A stretch of 64,000 nucleotides of DNA from Bordetella genomosp. 4 (GCF_002261185.1 NZ_NEVQ01000009.1:1-64000); one strand, 5' to 3'; shown: positions 27,075 to 36,556, numbered from the stretch's first letter. A program made the numbers and translations. Notes: generated from the sequence alone by a model not told the origin.

Positions 27075-28280
27075 TTACGCTGCGAGGCGCTCAGCCTCGA
27101 TAGAGCCAAAGCTACGTGCCGCATAGCGCAACACCCCCCCGACAATCGCCGCGCAGACACGGGGCAGCCCCGGTACGCTGTCATCCACAATGATGGCGTC
27201 GGCCGCTTGTCCCGTTGCCAGCGATCCCCGATCAGTCAATCCCGCCGCACGCGCTGGATTGGCCGAGACGAGGTTCCAGGCTTTTTCCAGAGGAAGAATG
27301 TTTTGTTCAACCAGGCGCAGCGCGGCGGTCAAGGGGGCGGGATAGTAGTAGTCAGAGGTGAGGATGTCGCACAGGTCAGCGCGTATCATCTCGGTGGCAT
27401 TGGGCGCGTTGGTATGGCTGCGGCCACGGACGACGTTGGGCGCGCCAAATACCGTGGCATCACCCAGGTCACGCGCCAGGCGCGCGACATCGGCTGTCAG
27501 CGGAAACTCAGCAACGCGGCAACCCAGCTGATGGTAATAGCGGCGCGTGGTCGGGTCGGGATCATCATGAGAGGCCACACTCAAACCCGCCGCACGCGCG
27601 CACTGCGTCAGATCGCGCATCGCGTCGGCTACCTCGTTGGCGCACGACAGCGCCTGGCGAATGCGCGCCTGAAACGTATCCAGATCGCACTCCGCGCGGT
27701 CGGCATATTGCAGAAGCTTACGATCATCTCCCAGGCGGCGCGCCATGCCGGGCAGGTGATCGTTGAGCGCCAGAAACTGAACGCGGCCGGCACGTATCCA
27801 TTGCTGCGCGATGTCGACACCGCCAATATGATGCGTCTCAAAACGCAAGTGCACGTGATGCCTGGCTCCCATTGCGCGCTGCATGCGTTCCAACGACTCA
27901 AACATCCGCTCTGCATAAGGCTCGCCGCGCAAACCGCCTTCCCACGACAGGGTGACACCGTGAAACTCGGTCGTGATGCCGTTGGCCAGCAATTGCCGAT
28001 CTACGTCGTGAAGCGCGGCATCATAGGGAAAGGTGACGCCAGGCCGGGGCATGATGGCGCGCTCAAAAGCATCGCCATGCAGGTCAATGATGCCGGGCAA
28101 GACCAATAGATTGCCGGCATCCAGCCACGACGCGCCCGTGGCGGGCGAATCGCTCGCGTCGGCGATGCGGCCGTCGTGAAAAGTGAGCCGGCCGCGGGCC
28201 AAGCCAGCGGGTGTCAGTAGGCGCTGTCCGGAAATGCCCGTCAGCGCTGTGCAAGAGGTGGGTATCGAGTTCATGCCCAT
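27075..28280 (-). CDS. PhnM-like amidohydrolase (second copy)
   Basis: A 401-residue amidohydrolase-superfamily protein of the PhnM group. The family enzyme removes pyrophosphate from alpha-D-ribose 1-methylphosphonate 5-triphosphate. Metal-site segments are visible: LPGIIDLHGDAFE near residue 67, the ALNDHLPG region, VASHDDPDP and a late TSDYYYPAP. It differs from the PhnM at 34098-35285, having DLHGD in place of DVHCD and lacking the MDHSPGQGQF motif. Starts at 28280 or 28274 are equivalent. A candidate PhnF operator lies about 30 bp upstream. Role uncertain: a second diphosphatase with different substrate preference, or a redundant copy. Confidence 0.85.
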   Translation of the reverse strand: MGMNSIPTSCTALTGISGQRLLTPAGLARGRLTFHDGRIADASDSPATGASWLDAGNLLVLPGIIDLHGDAFERAIMPRPGVTFPYDAALHDVDRQLLANGITTEFHGVTLSWEGGLRGEPYAERMFESLERMQRAMGARHHVHLRFETHHIGGVDIAQQWIRAGRVQFLALNDHLPGMARRLGDDRKLLQYADRAECDLDTFQARIRQALSCANEVADAMRDLTQCARAAGLSVASHDDPDPTTRRYYHQLGCRVAEFPLTADVARLARDLGDATVFGAPNVVRGRSHTNAPNATEMIRADLCDILTSDYYYPAPLTAALRLVEQNILPLEKAWNLVSANPARAAGLTDRGSLATGQAADAIIVDDSVPGLPRVCAAIVGGVLRYAARSFGSIEAERLAA

Positions 28281-28308
28281 ACCTTATCGACCGACTATGA
28301 CAACTGGA

Positions 28309-28329
28309 TGTCTAGATGAATTTTTTGCG
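28309..28329. promoter_or_regulatory. Candidate PhnF operator upstream of the leftward phn genes
   Basis: Read leftward this region contains TCATCTAGACATCCAGTTGTC starting at 28319. Its first ten bases are identical to those at the site in front of phnG/phnF (TCATCTAGAC), with partial agreement after. Two sites with the same word in the same regulon support a GntR-type operator. Exact ends are uncertain. Confidence 0.45.
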
Positions 28330-28360
28330 GGCGAGGATCATGGCGTTTGCCGGACGAGGC

Positions 28361-29086
28361 TCAAGCCGTGTCGTTGGCTATCACCAGTTGCACCGAGTCG
28401 CCGCCGAAACGCGTGAGGCTGTACTGCAACGGCGTGCCGTCGCTATCCACATTCAACGACTCGACTTGCAGGATCGGGCGGGTTTTGGGCTGGCTCAGCA
28501 ACCGTGCGACTTCGACGGAGGGCAATATCGCCGTAATGCGCGACCATTTGCGCGTGTAGTCGGTTACTCCGTAATGCGCGTACGCGCGCGAGATGGAACG
28601 CAGCGTGCGCAGCCGATCGGCAAAATCGGGAAAACGATTTTCGTCGATGTAGTGGTCCGAGACGTCAATACAACGATTTTCGGCTTTGCCCAGGGACTGC
28701 ACGCGCAGCAGCGGGGCAGTGCGCGGCAGTTCGAGGTGGCGGGCGATGTCCGCGGCGCGCAGGCTTTGGCAGCCTATGACCTCGATATGGCCGAGCACGC
28801 CTTGATTCAACAGGTTTTCGGAAAAACGCGTGCGGCGGCCGATGGCATAGTCGATCGCATGTTCTTGCACAAAGGTCCCGCGGCCCTGTTCAATGCGCAC
28901 CAATCCGCCTTGCTCCAATTCGCTCATGGCGCGGCGGATGGTATGGCGGTTGACCGAAAATTTGGCGGCCAGCTCCGGCTCGGTCGGCAGGCGTTCACCC
29001 GGAGCATAGAGTTTCTTGCGGATGTCCTCCGCCAGCAGTTCGCCGATTTGTCGCCACACAGCGACGCCTGAGCCTCGTTCGACCAT
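28361..29086 (-). CDS. phnF: GntR/HutC family phosphonate regulator PhnF
   Basis: A 241-residue regulator with a winged helix-turn-helix (LPTEPELAAKFSVNRHTIRRAMSELEQGGLV, about 25-55 of the chosen form) and a UTRA ligand-binding domain. I set the start at the GVAVWRQIGELLAEDI-proximal ATG (29086), giving 241 residues, the length of E. coli PhnF. The frame is open up to 29191, with another Met at 29119. It is divergent from phnGHIJKLM with an ATCTA-N6-TAGAT site between them. Expected to repress the phn genes until a pathway intermediate appears. Confidence 0.85.
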   Translation of the reverse strand: MVERGSGVAVWRQIGELLAEDIRKKLYAPGERLPTEPELAAKFSVNRHTIRRAMSELEQGGLVRIEQGRGTFVQEHAIDYAIGRRTRFSENLLNQGVLGHIEVIGCQSLRAADIARHLELPRTAPLLRVQSLGKAENRCIDVSDHYIDENRFPDFADRLRTLRSISRAYAHYGVTDYTRKWSRITAILPSVEVARLLSQPKTRPILQVESLNVDSDGTPLQYSLTRFGGDSVQLVIANDTA

Positions 29087-29232
29087 ATTAAAAATCCGTT
29101 CCGGTAATGGCAGCTTCATGTTGCACGGCCATGATTGTGCATCAGCCGCGAGCCGATGTAATGCCAGCGTCGTATCGGGGCAGCGTGTCATAAAAAATTC
29201 ACGCGCCGGTGTTTAACTGAGCGCTGTTCCAG

Positions 29233-29266
29233 ATTATATTTCATCCAGTCATCTAGACGTATAGAT
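29233..29266. promoter_or_regulatory. PhnF operator overlapping the divergent phnF/phnG promoters
   Basis: ATCTA-GACGTA-TAGAT at 29251-29266 is an inverted repeat in the 253-bp gap between phnF and phnG. On the leftward strand a consensus TATAAT lies at 29233-29238. The operator covers the place where the matching -35 element would be, consistent with autorepression. Confidence 0.55.
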
Positions 29267-29339
29267 AACAAGTGCATGCCATTTCGCCTTTTCTATTCGT
29301 TATCCCCAACACGTCTGCTCTCACTGGAAACCCCTACCT

Positions 29340-29825
29340 ATGTCTGCATCGACTCAATCTTCTACGACCACTCCGCCGCCCGACGCGGCTGCCAGCCGCG
29401 CCGCCTGGATGCGGGTTCTGGCGCTGGCTGAGCCTGCCGCGTTGGACCAGGCTGTCAAAACACTGGGGCCCTTGCCCCCGCATCGCCCATTACGGGCGCC
29501 GGAGCGCGGCATGGCGATGGTTCGTGCGCGCAGCGGCGGTACCGGCGCGCAGTTCAATCTGGGTGAAATGAGCGTCACGCGCTGTGCGGTCACGCTCGAG
29601 GGCGGCATCATGGGCGTGGCGTATGTCCAGGGGCGGGAACGTCAACATGCCGAGCAGGCAGCGGTGCTGGATGCCCTGCTGCAGCGGGATGATTGGCACG
29701 ATCGCATTCAGTCGCAGGTGATTGCGCCGTTGGCGCAGGCGCATCATGAACGCGCGCAGCATCGCGCGCGTGTTGCCGCTCAAACGCAAGTGGAGTTCTT
29801 CACGATGGTGCGGGGGGAAGACTGA
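29340..29825 (+). CDS. phnG: C-P lyase subunit PhnG
   Basis: A 161-residue subunit of the PhnGHIJ core complex, which with PhnL attaches methylphosphonate to ribose 5-triphosphate and cleaves the C-P bond. Recognisable segments are AAWMRVLALAEPAAL, RPLRAPERGMAMVRARSGGTGAQFNLGEM and MGVAYVQGRE. It is first in a tightly packed operon; its stop is 1 bp from the phnH start. Confidence 0.92.
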   Translation: MSASTQSSTTTPPPDAAASRAAWMRVLALAEPAALDQAVKTLGPLPPHRPLRAPERGMAMVRARSGGTGAQFNLGEMSVTRCAVTLEGGIMGVAYVQGRERQHAEQAAVLDALLQRDDWHDRIQSQVIAPLAQAHHERAQHRARVAAQTQVEFFTMVRGED

Positions 29826-29826
29826 C

Positions 29827-30447
29827 ATGTTGACGATACCGAATCCTGTACCGAGCGCGCCGCCCGCCGCCGGCTTTGCCGATGCGGTGATGCAGTCGCA
29901 GCAGACGTTCCGCGCGGCCCTGCAGGCTCTGGCTCATCCTGGCAGCATTCACGAGATTGCCGTCGAATGCGGTGTGCCGCCTGGGCTATCGCTGGGGATG
30001 ACGGCCATGTTGCTGGCGTTGACCGACGTGGACACTCCGGTATGGCTGCCTGCCGACACAGACGAATCCGTACGCCACTATTTACGGTTTCATTGCGGAT
30101 GCCCGCTGGTGAACGAGCCGATGCAGGCGCGTTTTGTCGTGGTGCCTGAGGGTCACAGGGCCCCAAGCCTGGCGCAATGTGATCCCGGCGATCCCGCCTA
30201 TCCCGATACGTCTACGACATTGCTGCTCGAGGTCGAATCGCTGACCCAAGACGCGGGTACGGCCTCGGTCGTATTGAGCGGGCCCGGGATTGCGACTCAG
30301 CAAACGCTGTCGGTGACTGGCCTGCCGGCGGATTTCTGGACGCAGTGGCGGGCCAATCATCAGTTGTTCCCCTTGGGGGTGGACGCATTCTTGATTCAGG
30401 GCAGCCTGCTGTGTGGCCTGCCTCGTACTGTAATGGCGGAGGGCTGA
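29827..30447 (+). CDS. phnH: C-P lyase subunit PhnH
   Basis: A 206-residue core-complex subunit, structurally a PLP-transferase-like fold without cofactor. Family markers are FRAALQALAHPGSI, GMTAMLLALTDVDTPVWL and GPGI near residue 150. The start at 29827 is placed by the spacing after phnG. One base separates it from phnI. Confidence 0.92.
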   Translation: MLTIPNPVPSAPPAAGFADAVMQSQQTFRAALQALAHPGSIHEIAVECGVPPGLSLGMTAMLLALTDVDTPVWLPADTDESVRHYLRFHCGCPLVNEPMQARFVVVPEGHRAPSLAQCDPGDPAYPDTSTTLLLEVESLTQDAGTASVVLSGPGIATQQTLSVTGLPADFWTQWRANHQLFPLGVDAFLIQGSLLCGLPRTVMAEG

Positions 30448-30448
30448 C

Positions 30449-31579
30449 ATGTACGTCGCTGTCAAGGGAGGCGAACGCGCCATCCTGAATTCCTATCGCA
30501 TGCTCGATGCCTATCGGCGAGGCGACACCAGCATTCCCGAATTGAGCCTGGCGCAGATTCGCGAGCAGATGCCGTTGGCCGTGTCGCGCGTGATGGCCGA
30601 GGGCGCACTTTACGATCCGCACTTGGCCGCACTGGCGATCAAGCAGGCCGCCGGCGATGTGCTCGAGGCCGTCTTCCTGCTCAGAGCCTATCGCACTACG
30701 TTGCCGCGCTTTGGCTATACGCAACCGGCAGATACCGCACGGATGCGTTTATCGCGGCGCATATCGTCCACGTTCAAGGATGTGCCGGGCGGGCAGATTC
30801 TCGGGCCTACTTACGACTACACCCAACGTTTGCTGGATTTTTCGTTGGAGGCCGACGGCGACGAGGCGCGTGATGAACCCTTGCTTCCCGCCGAACAGCC
30901 TGTCGCGGCCTCCATGCCGCGCGTGACGGATCTGCTGCAGCACGACGATCTGATTGATCAAGAGCCTATTCCGCCCGGCGACCCGGCACCGTTCGATTTG
31001 ACACGCCAGCCGTTGAGCTTTCCCGCCGGCCGCGATGCGCGTTTGCAGAATCTGGCTCGCGCGGATGAGGGGTTCCTGTTGTCGATGGGGTATTCGACGC
31101 AACGTGGCTACGGCAATACGCATCCCTTTGCTGCCGAGATCCGCTACGGGTCGCTGGAAGTCGACATGTTCATCGAAGAGCTGGGATTCGCGGTAGCGAT
31201 AGGCGAGATCGAATTGACCGAATGCCAGATGGTCAGCCAGTTCAGCGGCAATGCTCATGAGGCGCCCAAGTTCACCCGCGGCTATGGATTGACCTTTGGT
31301 TACGGCGAACGCAAAGCGATGTCGATGGCCCTGGTCGATCGCGCGCTCAAAGCCGAGGAACTCGGCGAGGCCGCTACGGCGCCTGCCAACGATCACGAGT
31401 TTGTGCTGTATCACAGCGATAACGTCGAGGCGTCGGGTTTCGTTCAACACTTGAAATTGCCGCATTACGTGGATTTTCAAGCCAATCTCGAATTGCTGCG
31501 CCACATGCGCGACGAGCAAGCCGTGGCGCAGGCTGCCGAGATGTCCCATGTCCTGGCCGATGAGGCGGTTTCATCATGA
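30449..31579 (+). CDS. phnI: C-P lyase subunit PhnI
   Basis: A 376-residue subunit of the core complex. It supplies the nucleosidase active site that swaps adenine for phosphonate on ATP together with PhnG, PhnH and PhnL. The start MYVAVKGGERAILNSY is characteristic, as are LDFSLEADGDEARDEP and GYSTQRGYGNTHPFAAEIR. Length is normal. It overlaps phnJ by 4 bp (ATGA). Confidence 0.93.
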   Translation: MYVAVKGGERAILNSYRMLDAYRRGDTSIPELSLAQIREQMPLAVSRVMAEGALYDPHLAALAIKQAAGDVLEAVFLLRAYRTTLPRFGYTQPADTARMRLSRRISSTFKDVPGGQILGPTYDYTQRLLDFSLEADGDEARDEPLLPAEQPVAASMPRVTDLLQHDDLIDQEPIPPGDPAPFDLTRQPLSFPAGRDARLQNLARADEGFLLSMGYSTQRGYGNTHPFAAEIRYGSLEVDMFIEELGFAVAIGEIELTECQMVSQFSGNAHEAPKFTRGYGLTFGYGERKAMSMALVDRALKAEELGEAATAPANDHEFVLYHSDNVEASGFVQHLKLPHYVDFQANLELLRHMRDEQAVAQAAEMSHVLADEAVSS

Positions 31580-32478
31580 ACGCAGTCAACACCACGGTCG
31601 CCCGCGACGACCATTACAACTTCGCGTATCTGGACGAATCCACCAAGCGCATGCTGCGCCGGGCCTTGCTCAAGGCAGTCGCCATTCCGGGTTATCAGGT
31701 GCCGTTCGGCAGCCGCGAGATGCCGTTGCCGTATGGCTGGGGCACGGGCGGTATCCAAGTGACGGCGGCGATCATCGGTACGGATGATGTGTTGAAAGTC
31801 ATTGACCAGGGCTCTGACGACACGACCAACGCGATCAACATCCGCCGATTCTTTGGCCGCGTGACAGGCGTGCGTACAACTGAGTCCACGCGCGAGGCCA
31901 CCATCGTGCAGACGCGCCACCGTATTCCCGAGACACCGTTGAGCGAGGGGCAGATCATGGTGTATCAAGTGCCGATCCCCGAGCCTTTGCGTTGGCTGGA
32001 GCCCAGCGAAACCGAGACACGCACCATGCACGCGTTGGCGGAGTATGGCGGTATGCATGTGAAGCTATACGAAGACATCGCGCAGCATGGGCATATCGCG
32101 ACGACGTACGACTATCCCGTGATCGTCAACGGCCGCTACATGATGCGTCCTTCGCCGATTCCGAAATTCGATAATCCCAAACTCGACAACAATCCGGCCT
32201 TGATGCTGTTCGGTGCGGGCCGCGAGAAACGCGTTTATGCGGTGCCGCCTTATACCCGCGTGAAAAGCCTGGATTTTGAGGATCATCCCTTTCGTGTCGA
32301 GCAATGGGATCAATGTTGTGATCTCTGCGGTTCGACGCACACCTATCTGGATGAAATCATTCTGGATGATCAGGGCACGCGGCGCTTCGTTTGCTCGGAC
32401 ACTGAATATTGTGCCGACCGTCAGGCCAACGGCCACACGGGACCGGCTTTTACGGCAGACGCGGAGACCTCGGTATGA
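31576..32478 (+). CDS. phnJ: C-P lyase radical SAM subunit PhnJ
   Basis: A 300-residue catalytic subunit that breaks the C-P bond of ribose 1-phosphonate 5-phosphate by radical SAM chemistry. The [4Fe-4S] cysteines are present with the family spacing: Cys248, Cys251, Cys273 and Cys279 (C-x2-C-x21-C-x5-C). The glycyl-radical glycine corresponds to Gly39 in AIPGYQVPF, and the thiyl Cys is one of these C-terminal cysteines in the E. coli model. All key residues are intact, so the lyase should be functional. It overlaps phnK by 4 bp. Confidence 0.95.
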   Translation: MNAVNTTVARDDHYNFAYLDESTKRMLRRALLKAVAIPGYQVPFGSREMPLPYGWGTGGIQVTAAIIGTDDVLKVIDQGSDDTTNAINIRRFFGRVTGVRTTESTREATIVQTRHRIPETPLSEGQIMVYQVPIPEPLRWLEPSETETRTMHALAEYGGMHVKLYEDIAQHGHIATTYDYPVIVNGRYMMRPSPIPKFDNPKLDNNPALMLFGAGREKRVYAVPPYTRVKSLDFEDHPFRVEQWDQCCDLCGSTHTYLDEIILDDQGTRRFVCSDTEYCADRQANGHTGPAFTADAETSV

Positions 32479-33251
32479 ATCCCCAACCTTTGCTTTCCGT
32501 ACGCGACATGACATGTACCTGGGATGGCGTGCACGGTTGCCGCGATATCAGTTTTGACCTGCACCCCGGTGAGGTGCTGTGCGTGGTGGGAGAGTCGGGC
32601 TCGGGCAAGAGCACCTTGCTGCAAGCCGTGTCGTGGCAGATGCAGCCCGAATCCGGCAGTGTCTGGTACGACATGCGCAATCGCGGTTTCGTAGACCTGG
32701 CGTCTCTGTCTGCCGCGCATTTGCGATTGCTCGCGCGCACGGACTGGGGGTTTGTACGTCAAAACGCCCGTGATGGTTTACGCATGCAGGTCAGTGCAGG
32801 CGCCAATATTGCCGAACGCCTGATGGCAGTGGGCGAACGTCACTACGGCGACCTGCGCAGCACGGCAGGCGCCTGGCTTGAAAAAATGGAAATCGATGCG
32901 AGCCGGTTGGACGATGCGCCTGCCGCTTTCTCGGGCGGGATGCAGCAGCGCCTGCAGATTGCCCGCAACCTGGTTACGTATCCGCGCATGGTCTTTATGG
33001 ACGAGCCGACGGCGTCGCTGGATGTTTCGGTGCAGGCGCGATTGCTGGATTTGCTGCGTCAACTCGTTGCCGACCTGAAGCTCGCGGCGATTGTCGTGAC
33101 GCATGATCTGGCCGTGGCGCGTCTGCTCGCGCATCGCACGCTGGTCATGCGGGGCGGCCGTGTCGTCGAAAGCGGCCTGACCGACCAGATTCTGGATGAT
33201 CCCCAGCACCCGTATACGCAGTTGCTGGTGTCCTCCATTTTGCAGAGCTGA
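32475..33251 (+). CDS. phnK: C-P lyase ABC-type subunit PhnK
   Basis: A 258-residue ABC-family ATPase that binds the PhnGHIJ core, not a membrane transporter. Walker A GESGSGKST is near residue 40, signature FSGGMQQR and Walker B MVFMDEPTASLD follow. The PhnK-typical QNARDGLRMQVSAGANIAERL stretch is present. The start at 32475 overlaps the phnJ stop. Confidence 0.92.
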   Translation: MNPQPLLSVRDMTCTWDGVHGCRDISFDLHPGEVLCVVGESGSGKSTLLQAVSWQMQPESGSVWYDMRNRGFVDLASLSAAHLRLLARTDWGFVRQNARDGLRMQVSAGANIAERLMAVGERHYGDLRSTAGAWLEKMEIDASRLDDAPAAFSGGMQQRLQIARNLVTYPRMVFMDEPTASLDVSVQARLLDLLRQLVADLKLAAIVVTHDLAVARLLAHRTLVMRGGRVVESGLTDQILDDPQHPYTQLLVSSILQS

Positions 33252-33257
33252 TTCACT

Positions 33258-34094
33258 ATGAACACATCACATGTACCGTCGTCTGCATCAGCGGCAGCGC
33301 AATTGGAGTCGAATGCCTCAGCTGCAACCTTGGCGGGCAATGCCGAGGCCATTGAACAGGGCGGGCAGACACAATCAAATTCGCCAGACACGGCCTTGGT
33401 CCAGGTGCGCGGGCTGGGAAAAATGTTCACCCTGCATAACCAGGGAGGCGTGCGCCTGCCGGTCCTGCAAAACGTCGATTTCGATGCCGGCCCCGGCGAC
33501 TGCCTGGTGTTGTCCGGCCCATCCGGCACGGGAAAAAGCACGTTGCTGCGTTGCCTCTATGGCAATTATTTGGCCACCGAGGGCAGCATTCGTATGCGCG
33601 ATGGCGAACGCTGGGTCGAATTGACTCGTGCACCCGAGCAGCAGATCCTGCGGCTGCGACGCGACGTCATTGGTTATGTCAGCCAGTTCTTGCGCGTGAT
33701 TCCGCGGGTGTCCACATTGGATGTCGTGGCTGAGCCCTTGCGCGAGCGAGGTCAGGATGCCGAGGCGGCGCGTGAGCAGGCGGCAGCGTTGCTGCACCGT
33801 TTGAACGTGCCGCAGCGGTTATGGGGCCTGCCTCCCGCAACCTTTTCCGGCGGAGAGCAGCAACGCGTGAATATCGCACGCGGTTTTATCGGCGGCCATC
33901 CGGTATTGCTGCTCGACGAGCCTACGGCATCGCTGGATGCGGATAACCGTGCCGTCGTTGTCGCGCTGATCCGCGAAGCGGTTGCCGCGGGCCGGTGTCT
34001 CATTGGCATCTTTCACGACGAAGCGGTACGCGACGAAGTCGCCACGCGTATTTTGCCCATTCAGCCGGCCGTGCCTGCCGGCGCCTCGGAGTAA
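33258..34094 (+). CDS. phnL: C-P lyase ABC-type subunit PhnL
   Basis: A 278-residue ABC-family ATPase required with PhnGHI to form ribose 1-methylphosphonate 5-triphosphate. Walker A GPSGTGKST, signature FSGGEQQR and Walker B VLLLDEPTASLD are all present, with the FLRVIPRVSTLDVVAEPL segment typical of PhnL. It is about 45 residues longer at the N-terminus than usual, a Ser/Ala/Gln-rich stretch that may be unstructured; no good internal start replaces it. Confidence 0.9.
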   Translation: MNTSHVPSSASAAAQLESNASAATLAGNAEAIEQGGQTQSNSPDTALVQVRGLGKMFTLHNQGGVRLPVLQNVDFDAGPGDCLVLSGPSGTGKSTLLRCLYGNYLATEGSIRMRDGERWVELTRAPEQQILRLRRDVIGYVSQFLRVIPRVSTLDVVAEPLRERGQDAEAAREQAAALLHRLNVPQRLWGLPPATFSGGEQQRVNIARGFIGGHPVLLLDEPTASLDADNRAVVVALIREAVAAGRCLIGIFHDEAVRDEVATRILPIQPAVPAGASE

Positions 34095-34097
34095 TCC

Positions 34098-35285
34098 ATG
34101 TCAGCCCAGTATCTCACCCATGCCCGCATCGTGTTGCCGGACACCGTACTGACCGACAGCGCCATTTTGATCCAAGACGGTGTCATCGCCGCCATCGAGC
34201 CCCAGGGGGTGCGCGATGCCGAGATGGTCGATTTGCAAGGCCAGACCTTGCTGCCGGGTCTGATCGACGTGCATTGCGATGCCATCGAGAAAGAAGCCGA
34301 GCCGCGCTCGCGTGTGTTGTTTCCGCTGGACTTTGCGGTGGCGCAGGTGGACCGGCGTAACGCGGCGGCGGGCATCACCACTCCTTACCATGCGCTGTCG
34401 TTTTCCAATAGCGAATGGGGTGTGCGCAATAACGAGACGGCGTCCAGGCTGGCTCGCGCCGTGCAGGCATTCCGTTCGCACAGCCTGGTGGATAACCGGG
34501 TGCACTGCCGCTACGAGATCACCGACGCAGCAGCGATGCCCGTATTGCAGGCGCTGCTGGAGGAGGGCGCTGTCGATCTGCTGTCCGTGATGGACCATTC
34601 GCCGGGCCAGGGCCAGTTCAAAACCCTGGAAGCCTATCTGCAATACATGATGGGCAACCACGCAATGAGCCGCGACGAGGCCGAAGAGGTGGCGCGCGCC
34701 AAATTGCAGGCGCGCGACGGCGCTGCGCAGCGTGTGGAGACCCTGCTGGCACACGCGCATCGTCTCGGTGTCCCCACAGCCAGCCATGACGATGATTCGG
34801 TGCAGCGTATTGCGACCATGCGCAATCTGGGCGTGTCGATGAGCGAGTTCCCGATTAATCTGGATACTGCCACGGCGGCTGTTTCTTGCGGCCTGCCCAC
34901 GATTTTGGGGGCGCCCAACATCTTGCGCGGCCAAAGCCAGAGCGGATCCATGCGCGCTATTGACGCGGTGCGGGCGGGCGTAGCCGGGTGTTTGTGCTCC
35001 GATTACCAGCCGTCGACCTTGATCGCCGCCGCCTTTGCCGTGGCTGCGCAGACTGATCTGACCTTGCCCCAGGCCATTGCCCTGGTGACTGCCAATCCGG
35101 CAGACGCTTGCAAACTGAGCGACCGCGGCCGCTTGGTCGAGGGCCTGCGCGCGGATATGGTGGCGGTGACGCTGCTGGGCGACTTACCGATGGTGACACA
35201 TGCCTGGTCTGCCGGGCGGCTGGTGTTCTCGTCGCATTATCGAGTCACCTCGCCCCGGCACGAGCGGGAAGCGGTCGCCGCCTGA
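34098..35285 (+). CDS. phnM: Alpha-D-ribose 1-methylphosphonate 5-triphosphate diphosphatase PhnM
   Basis: A 395-residue amidohydrolase. Metal-site segments are LPGLIDVHCDAIEKE, MDHSPGQGQF, TASHDDDSV and CSDYQPSTL. The DHSPGQ motif matches canonical PhnM. It converts the triphosphate to the 5-phosphate before PhnJ acts, releasing pyrophosphate. Last gene of the phnG-M operon, 3 bp after phnL. The PhnM-like paralogue at 27075-28280 is on the opposite arm. Confidence 0.93.
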   Translation: MSAQYLTHARIVLPDTVLTDSAILIQDGVIAAIEPQGVRDAEMVDLQGQTLLPGLIDVHCDAIEKEAEPRSRVLFPLDFAVAQVDRRNAAAGITTPYHALSFSNSEWGVRNNETASRLARAVQAFRSHSLVDNRVHCRYEITDAAAMPVLQALLEEGAVDLLSVMDHSPGQGQFKTLEAYLQYMMGNHAMSRDEAEEVARAKLQARDGAAQRVETLLAHAHRLGVPTASHDDDSVQRIATMRNLGVSMSEFPINLDTATAAVSCGLPTILGAPNILRGQSQSGSMRAIDAVRAGVAGCLCSDYQPSTLIAAAFAVAAQTDLTLPQAIALVTANPADACKLSDRGRLVEGLRADMVAVTLLGDLPMVTHAWSAGRLVFSSHYRVTSPRHEREAVAA

Positions 35286-35439
35286 GGAAATCACGCCTAA
35301 TCGGCAACAAATTGAAAGGTTTGGGGCGGTCTGACACCTCCCGTGACACGCGTCACACAGTGCTTGCCATAATCCCAGCTAAAATCCCGGTATTCAGCAA
35401 GGCTCCAACCTATCATTCATCACTCAGGAGGACCACCTC

Positions 35440-36504
35440 ATGGCCCTAGTCTCCATGCGCCAGCTGCTCGACCACGCTGCTGAGCACGGTTACGGCATTC
35501 CCGCTTTTAACGTCAATAACCTGGAACAAGTCCAGGCCATCATGGAAGCCGCTGCCGAAACCGACAGCCCGGTGATCATGCAGGCCTCGGCTGGCGCGCG
35601 GAAATACGCGGGCGAGGGCTTCCTGAAATACCTGATCCAGGCTGCGGTCGAGTCGTACCCCCATATCCCTGTGGTCATGCACCAGGATCACGGCCAATCC
35701 CCCAAGATCTGCCAAGGCGCCATCGACCTGGGATTTTCCAGCGTCATGATGGACGGCTCCCTGAAAGAAGACGGCAAGACCATCGCTGACTACGACTACA
35801 ACGTCAACGTCACCAAAACCGTCGTCGACGCCGCGCACAAGCTGGGCGTGACCGTCGAAGGCGAACTGGGCTGCCTGGGCTCGCTCGAAACCATGATGGG
35901 CGACAAGGAAGACGGTCACGGCGCCGAGGGCACCATGACCCGCGACCAATTGTTGACCGATCCCGAGCAAGCCGCCGACTTCGTGCGCAAGACCCAGCTG
36001 GACGCCCTGGCGATCGCCATCGGTACCAGCCACGGCGCGTACAAGTTCACCCGCAAGCCCACCGGCGACATCCTGTCGATCTCCCGCATCAAGGAAATCC
36101 ACGCCCGCCTGCCGAACACCCACCTGGTGATGCACGGCAGCTCCAGCGTGCCGCAAGACCTGTTGGCCGAAATCCGCGAATTCGGCGGCGACATGAAGGA
36201 AACCTACGGCGTGCCCGTCGAGGAAATCCAGGAAGCCATCAAGTACGGCGTGCGCAAGATCAACATCGACACCGACATCCGTCTGGCCATGACCGGCGCG
36301 ATCCGTCGCTTCTTTGCTGAAAACCCCAGCAAATTCGACCCGCGCGAATACCTGAAGCCGGCCCGTGCCGCTGCCAAGTCGATCTGCGTCCAGCGCTACA
36401 CCGAATTCGGCACCGCCGGTAACGCGAGCAAGATCAAGCCCATCCCCTTGACCGAGATCGCCCAGCAGTACGCCTCGGGCAAGCTGACGCAAGTCGTACA
36501 ATAA
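35440..36504 (+). CDS. fba: Class II fructose-bisphosphate aldolase, Calvin-cycle subtype
   Basis: A 354-residue zinc aldolase of glycolysis and gluconeogenesis. [18 protein letters not shown], the HQDHGQ metal site near residue 82, and the [10 protein letters not shown] and NIDTDIR phosphate loops are visible. Length and sequence fit the CbbA subtype (TIGR01521). Base use is very C-rich at wobble positions, as expected for a highly expressed gene. A good AGGAGG precedes the start, and a 13-bp-stem hairpin follows the stop. Confidence 0.95.
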   Translation: MALVSMRQLLDHAAEHGYGIPAFNVNNLEQVQAIMEAAAETDSPVIMQASAGARKYAGEGFLKYLIQAAVESYPHIPVVMHQDHGQSPKICQGAIDLGFSSVMMDGSLKEDGKTIADYDYNVNVTKTVVDAAHKLGVTVEGELGCLGSLETMMGDKEDGHGAEGTMTRDQLLTDPEQAADFVRKTQLDALAIAIGTSHGAYKFTRKPTGDILSISRIKEIHARLPNTHLVMHGSSSVPQDLLAEIREFGGDMKETYGVPVEEIQEAIKYGVRKINIDTDIRLAMTGAIRRFFAENPSKFDPREYLKPARAAAKSICVQRYTEFGTAGNASKIKPIPLTEIAQQYASGKLTQVVQ

Positions 36505-36526
36505 GGCCTGTTTCTTATTGTCTGTT

Positions 36527-36556
36527 GCAGACGCCGCCCACCGGGGCGGCGTCTGC
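36527..36556 (+). terminator. Hairpin after fba
   Basis: A 13-bp perfect stem GCAGACGCCGCCC with a 4-base loop begins 23 bp after the fba stop. The following T-run is short (ATTT), so it may be a partial terminator that lets some transcription reach purC. Confidence 0.65.
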
